Program-made: the position numbers and the translations under genes
DNA from: Rickettsiales bacterium
Lineage (GTDB): Bacteria; Pseudomonadota; Alphaproteobacteria; Rs-D84
DNA length: 5,984 nt
Assembly: GCA_031283565.1 (NCBI GenBank)
Contig: JAITBM010000035.1
Coordinates: 1 to 5,984, forward strand
Direction of reading: 5' to 3'
The notes under the pieces: generated by a model
Seen by the model: only the letters and a program-made list of their open reading frames with translations
What the model was told of the DNA's origin: nothing
Databases searched by the model: none
Shown: piece after piece, positions 5,771 through 5,984 of the stretch
Position numbering within the stretch: the first letter of the stretch is position 1
How the letters are laid out: every line of letters begins with the position of its first letter

Positions 5771-5792
5771 ATCCCGCGGGTGGACCCGGGAT
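5771..5792. repeat. Palindrome in inverted orientation, repeat copy 2
   Basis: ATCCC (5771-5775) pairs with GGGAT (5788-5792), with an inner GGGT (5778-5781) / ACCC (5784-5787) stem. It is flanked by CCTGG and TGACACC, the reverse order of the copy at 5891-5923. The plus strand after it is T-rich (TTTATTTTATTATT), so it might also stop transcription from the left. Confidence 0.65.
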
Positions 5793-5895
5793 GACACCTT
5801 TATTTTATTATTACCGCAGACGCATATTGTAAACGCACAATGACGCCCTTCTTTTATCAGTACCGGATCGCGCGACTCTCCTTCCCCCCGGTGTC

Positions 5896-5918
5896 ATCCC
5901 GCGGCTTGACCGCGGGAT
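5896..5918. repeat. Perfect 9-bp hairpin, repeat copy 3
   Basis: Arms ATCCCGCGG (5896-5904) and CCGCGGGAT (5910-5918) around CTTGA, flanked by GGTGTC and CCAGG. This is the most intact copy of the core palindrome in the window. Confidence 0.85.
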
Positions 5919-5984
5919 CCAGGTAATATGGCGAGCGAAGCGAGACCGAATAGTGCAGCGCTTTTTCTGTTATGTCGCGCGGCT

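Larger units (their letters stand above)
5566..5984. repeat. Mosaic of GC-rich palindromic repeat units, continuing past the window edge
   Basis: Three kinds of segment recur. (a) TGCGTTCCTATGACCTGGAT-like: 5571-5590 and, as GCGCGTTCCTATAACCTGGAT-like, 5752-5772. (b) GCGCGACTC...GGTGTCATC...TGACCGCGGGAT: 5592-5640 and 5870-5918, equal in length and identical at about 40 of 49 bases. (c) AGCGAAGCGAG..AATAGTG to TGTCGCGCGGCT: 5685-5746 and 5934-5984. The distance between copies is 278 bp for (b) but 238 bp for the end of (c), so about 40 bp were gained or lost inside one copy. The unit at 5764-5798 is the reverse complement of the type seen at 5891-5923. Such intergenic palindromes (TGTCATCCCGCGG / CCGCGGGATCCAGG) are multicopy in many alphaproteobacterial genomes. 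Any open frame here comes from the repeats. Confidence 0.8.

Noticed and set aside
5528..5797. Minus-strand open frame of 89 codons
   Set aside because: Its sequence is the translated palindromic repeat (RDDTEW, IQVIGTHD-type peptides), with no start signal.
5566..5984. CRISPR array
   Set aside because: The repeats are few, imperfect, in both orientations and not evenly spaced; there are no cas genes.

Overview
The window looks like ordinary chromosome of an uncultured Gram-negative bacterium, most likely alphaproteobacterial and possibly from a Rickettsiales/Holosporales-like lineage. Four observations point that way. The valyl-tRNA synthetase is of the archaeal-like type that I know from Rickettsia. 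There is a typical outer-membrane beta-barrel ending in Phe, and a lipoprotein with a Gram-negative style signal. The right end carries GC-rich palindromic repeats of the TGTCATCCCGCGG / CCGCGGGATCCAGG kind common in alphaproteobacterial genomes. Base composition is moderate, so this is not a reduced AT-rich Rickettsia genome. The assignment is inference.

Left half (about 1-3401, all minus strand, transcribed right to left): a 42-codon ORF for a one-helix membrane peptide comes first, then rpmH (ribosomal protein L34), comF (double zinc-ribbon phosphoribosyltransferase) and valS (5' 722 codons, running off the left edge). The three known genes lie in the same reading frame. comF follows rpmH closely (21 nt) and seems to use a TTG start without its own ribosome-binding site. 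A hairpin with a T-tract overlaps the comF stop, and a possible valS promoter overlaps that T-tract. rnpA, the usual partner of rpmH, is absent.

Middle (3408-3478): two back-to-back sigma70-type promoters sit 14 bp apart between their -35 boxes. The minus-strand one is a perfect TTGACA / TATAAT pair, with its predicted start exactly on the A of the ATG of the 42-codon ORF. That predicts a leaderless mRNA.

Right half (3506-5472, plus strand): a small lipoprotein that resembles the TRL-like family is followed by a 467-residue outer-membrane beta-barrel protein with an unusually long insertion before its last strand. Both are envelope proteins and may work in the same compartment, but nothing in the sequence links them functionally.

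Right end (5473-5984): no credible gene. From about 5566 it is a mosaic of palindromic repeat units in both orientations that continues past the window edge.

I found no mobile-element gene, CRISPR array, tRNA, rRNA or defence system. The most interesting points are the leaderless small membrane ORF, the rebuilt rpmH neighbourhood, the insertion in the outer-membrane protein and the mosaic repeat.
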